Below are positions 30,650-32,641 of a DNA stretch of 32,641 nucleotides, in pieces. This stretch comes from Spartobacteria bacterium UBA5019 (lineage in GTDB: Bacteria > Verrucomicrobiota > Verrucomicrobiia > Chthoniobacterales > Terrimicrobiaceae). The stretch covers positions 16,281 to 48,921 of the forward strand of contig DGXZ01000063.1 of assembly GCA_002396485.1 (NCBI GenBank). Direction: 5' to 3'. A program made the position numbers and the translations under genes. Within the stretch, counting starts at the first letter, position 1; each line of letters begins with the position of its first letter. The notes below the pieces were generated by a model. That model ran no database searches. It was not told where the DNA came from and worked only from the letters and a program-made list of their open reading frames with translations.

Positions 30650-32641
30650 ATGAAGACAACCAAAACATCCCTCCTGCTTCTAACCGCCCTGCTTCTCGTC
30701 CCCCTCGCCGCATTGCACGCCGCCGATGCAGTCACACCGCCCGGCGATCGCAATCTGCCGATCAACCAAATCTATCCGCCTGAAGCGTTTTACCATAACG
30801 GCAAAGGCGGTCGCGTGCTCGATGTCACCAAGCCACCATTCAATGCCAAGGGCGACGGCAAGACCGATGACACGAAGGCCCTGTGCGATGCCATGCGCTT
30901 TGTGCGTGAGAATTATTCTCACTTAAAACCGGGCCATGGGTATTCCAATGGCGCCTGGACGCGGATGTATGACCGCACTTGGATCATCTATCTTCCCGAC
31001 GGCGAGTATTTGGTTAGCGACACGATCAGCCAGGGCTGGCCGGCACGGGCTTACGATACGGTGAAGGGTTGGCGGGACCTTGGCCGGCATGTCATTGAAA
31101 AACCGGAGGATGAGACGCCGGAATTGAATCTGCGGGGTGAGGAAAACTTCGGCATCAATGTGGTCGGCCAAAGCCGCGACAAGACGACTATCCGCCTGAA
31201 GGACAACAGCCCCGGGTTTGAAAAGGGCAAAGACAAAGCCGTGCTCCAATACTATCTGCTCAAGAATGGTTCCAGCGTCAACAACGGGAATTACGCGCAG
31301 AACCTCACCATCCAAAGCGGCAGCGGAAATCCGGGTGCTGTCGGCATGAAATGGAATGCGTCCAATTGGGGAGGGATCTACAATGTAGCCATCCGCTCGG
31401 GCGATGGCAGTGGGCGGGCCGGGGTGATGATGAACCGGCGCAACGCGCACGGCTACCAGCACGACATCGTCGTGGATGGATTCGATGTCGGCGTGGAAAT
31501 GGCGGCAGGCGCAGCCTCGGTCGTCGTCTTGGAATATGCCACGCTGACCAATCAGCGGCAGGCAGCTATTCGGATTAATACAAGCGAGACATTCTGCGGA
31601 CGGAAACTTCTCATCCGGAATGCGCCCATGGCTTTGAGAGCGGCTGGTTCAGCGCATGTGGTGCTGCTGGATATCGAGGCCGTCACCGAAAAGACGAATG
31701 CCCCTGCCATCACTGTGGATGGCGCTCACCTGCTCGCACGGGACATTCGCCTGTCGGGATATGCTTCTGCGGTGGAAAAGGACAAGCAGCCGGTGGTTGC
31801 CGGCGACTTTATCGAGGAGTATGTCTCCGGCACGCCGGTTTCCGCGTATGCGGACGGACCGACGAAGACCCTGCGTCTGCCGGTCAAAGAATGGCCGGTG
31901 CTCCTGCCAGACAGCGACCTGAGGAAATGGGCAAATGTATCCGACTTTGGTGCGGTGGGCGACGGCATCACCGATGACACTGAAGCCGTGCAACGGGCGA
32001 TGAACTCTGGCAAGCCGGTGGTCTATTTTCCCAAGAGCAACTACGCGATCTTTGGTACGGTCAATATCCCCGCCACGGTTAAGATCGTGGATTTTATGTG
32101 GGCGAGCGTTTATCGCACCGATCCAAAGCAAAAGCCCAACCTGACGGAAAAGGAGTCTCTGGCTCTTCAAATCGTCGGTGAGCCTCCAGAGGCGGTAGTG
32201 CCGGGTCTGTTCCGGGTGGCCGAGCCTTCTGGCGAACCGATTGCGCTGCGTCAATGCATGAATGCCGGCGGTGTGTTTCTGGATCACGAAGCGGATCGCA
32301 CGGTGGTGCTGGAGGATCTGATCACGTGGTTCGGGCACAACTACTACCTGGCCAGCGGGCCCGACATGCTTTTCAAGGGACCGGCTGCGATCCATACGAG
32401 TCTCTGGCGGTTGTATCGCAACACGAAGCCGGAAGGGGCACCCAAGGAGGTCTTTGCCAACATGGTTCAGGGGTTCGCCGGCGGGGGAGACAATGCCAGC
32501 CTGGCAGTCAAGAACGTTCACGCCTGGGTGCGCCAACTCGACAATGAATATTTTATTGTCGAAGTGGCGTTCAAGCACTCGGATGCTTGGATCTTGGGCT
32601 ACAAGGGGGAAATGGCAACGCCCAGCGGGACTTTCTTCCAT
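30650..32641 (+). CDS. Secreted GH55-like double beta-helix protein, copy 2, 3' end missing
   Basis: The frame is open from the ATG at 30650 to the right edge (664 codons), so about the last hundred residues are outside the window. The signal peptide (LHAA|DAV) is followed by DRNLPINQIYPPEAFYHNGK, the same mature start as copy 1. Both F.A.GDG.TDDT module starts are present (NAKGDGKTDDTKALCDAM and GAVGDGITDDTEAVQRAM). It is very close to copy 1 in the first helix and the second module. It is clearly diverged between about residues 300 and 375 (31550-31780), where copy 1 also has about a dozen extra residues (EDSGRIITKDVTEVG against DG). The pattern suggests duplication followed by substrate-site divergence in one segment. 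Confidence 0.82.
   Translation, partial: MKTTKTSLLLLTALLLVPLAALHAADAVTPPGDRNLPINQIYPPEAFYHNGKGGRVLDVTKPPFNAKGDGKTDDTKALCDAMRFVRENYSHLKPGHGYSNGAWTRMYDRTWIIYLPDGEYLVSDTISQGWPARAYDTVKGWRDLGRHVIEKPEDETPELNLRGEENFGINVVGQSRDKTTIRLKDNSPGFEKGKDKAVLQYYLLKNGSSVNNGNYAQNLTIQSGSGNPGAVGMKWNASNWGGIYNVAIRSGDGSGRAGVMMNRRNAHGYQHDIVVDGFDVGVEMAAGAASVVVLEYATLTNQRQAAIRINTSETFCGRKLLIRNAPMALRAAGSAHVVLLDIEAVTEKTNAPAITVDGAHLLARDIRLSGYASAVEKDKQPVVAGDFIEEYVSGTPVSAYADGPTKTLRLPVKEWPVLLPDSDLRKWANVSDFGAVGDGITDDTEAVQRAMNSGKPVVYFPKSNYAIFGTVNIPATVKIVDFMWASVYRTDPKQKPNLTEKESLALQIVGEPPEAVVPGLFRVAEPSGEPIALRQCMNAGGVFLDHEADRTVVLEDLITWFGHNYYLASGPDMLFKGPAAIHTSLWRLYRNTKPEGAPKEVFANMVQGFAGGGDNASLAVKNVHAWVRQLDNEYFIVEVAFKHSDAWILGYKGEMATPSGTFFH
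30884..30978 (+). repeat. 95-bp block identical to 27180-27274
   Basis: Partner of the block at 27180-27274, in the same codon positions of the second GH55-like gene. It carries the same 17-base palindrome at 30904-30920. Confidence 0.9.

Noticed and set aside
13545..32641. Bacteroidetes-type polysaccharide utilisation locus
   Set aside because: There is no SusC/SusD pair, no hybrid two-component or ECF sigma/anti-sigma gene, and the transporter is a RhaT-like symporter, so the SusCD definition does not apply.
1..32641. CRISPR array, tRNA, rRNA, insertion sequence or prophage
   Set aside because: No spaced direct repeats of CRISPR type, no recognisable RNA gene and no transposase, integrase or phage structural gene on either strand. 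The only tandem array is the 9-bp repeat at 4411-4472.

Overview
The window reads as part of a chromosome from a Verrucomicrobiota-like bacterium, a tentative placement. The basis is an ExbB-type channel with a DUF2341/LamG head, a Porin_5-like outer-membrane protein with a proline-rich spacer, secreted CAZymes that are not arranged as a SusC/SusD locus, and an almost complete lack of Shine-Dalgarno sequences. I see no rRNA, tRNA, CRISPR array, transposase, integrase or replication origin.

Left half (1-12081, all minus strand): a two-partner secretion locus. In transcription order it holds a TpsB/FhaC-type outer-membrane transporter (10441-12081), an ExbB-like channel with a periplasmic DUF2341+LamG head (8476-10431), ExbD (8071-8469), a TonB-like protein (7369-8061), a Porin_5-like barrel (5115-7364), a periplasmic coiled-coil protein (4473-5108), a SurA/PpiC-type chaperone (3453-4337) and a filamentous-haemagglutinin-like TpsA exoprotein that runs off the left edge (1-3174). 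The first six genes are 4-9 bp apart. The last two are preceded by repeat-bearing spacers. The notable point is a complete proton-motive-force motor set placed between the TPS transporter and its substrate.

Centre (12082-13544): a spacer with a GC-rich hairpin and a palindrome, then a minus-strand GntR/FCD regulator with two winged-helix domains in tandem. A short divergent promoter region separates it from the right-hand operon.

Right half (13545 to the right edge, all plus strand): one compact carbohydrate operon of twelve genes. GlcD-, GlcE- and GlcF-like subunits of a 2-hydroxyacid oxidase, a mutarotase-like protein and a short-chain dehydrogenase are joined by successive ATGA stop/start overlaps. 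A RhaT-like sugar/H+ symporter follows, then six predicted secreted proteins: GH127 (DUF1680), a GH28-like beta-helix protein, a second GH127, a GH55-like double beta-helix protein, an SGNH/GDSL hydrolase, and a second GH55-like copy that runs off the right edge. The inferred scheme is that secreted enzymes release (deoxy)sugars such as L-arabinose or L-rhamnose from a pectin-like glycan, the symporter imports them, the mutarotase and SDR start oxidation, and GlcDEF oxidises a resulting 2-hydroxy acid into the respiratory chain. The divergent regulator is the natural candidate to control this operon.
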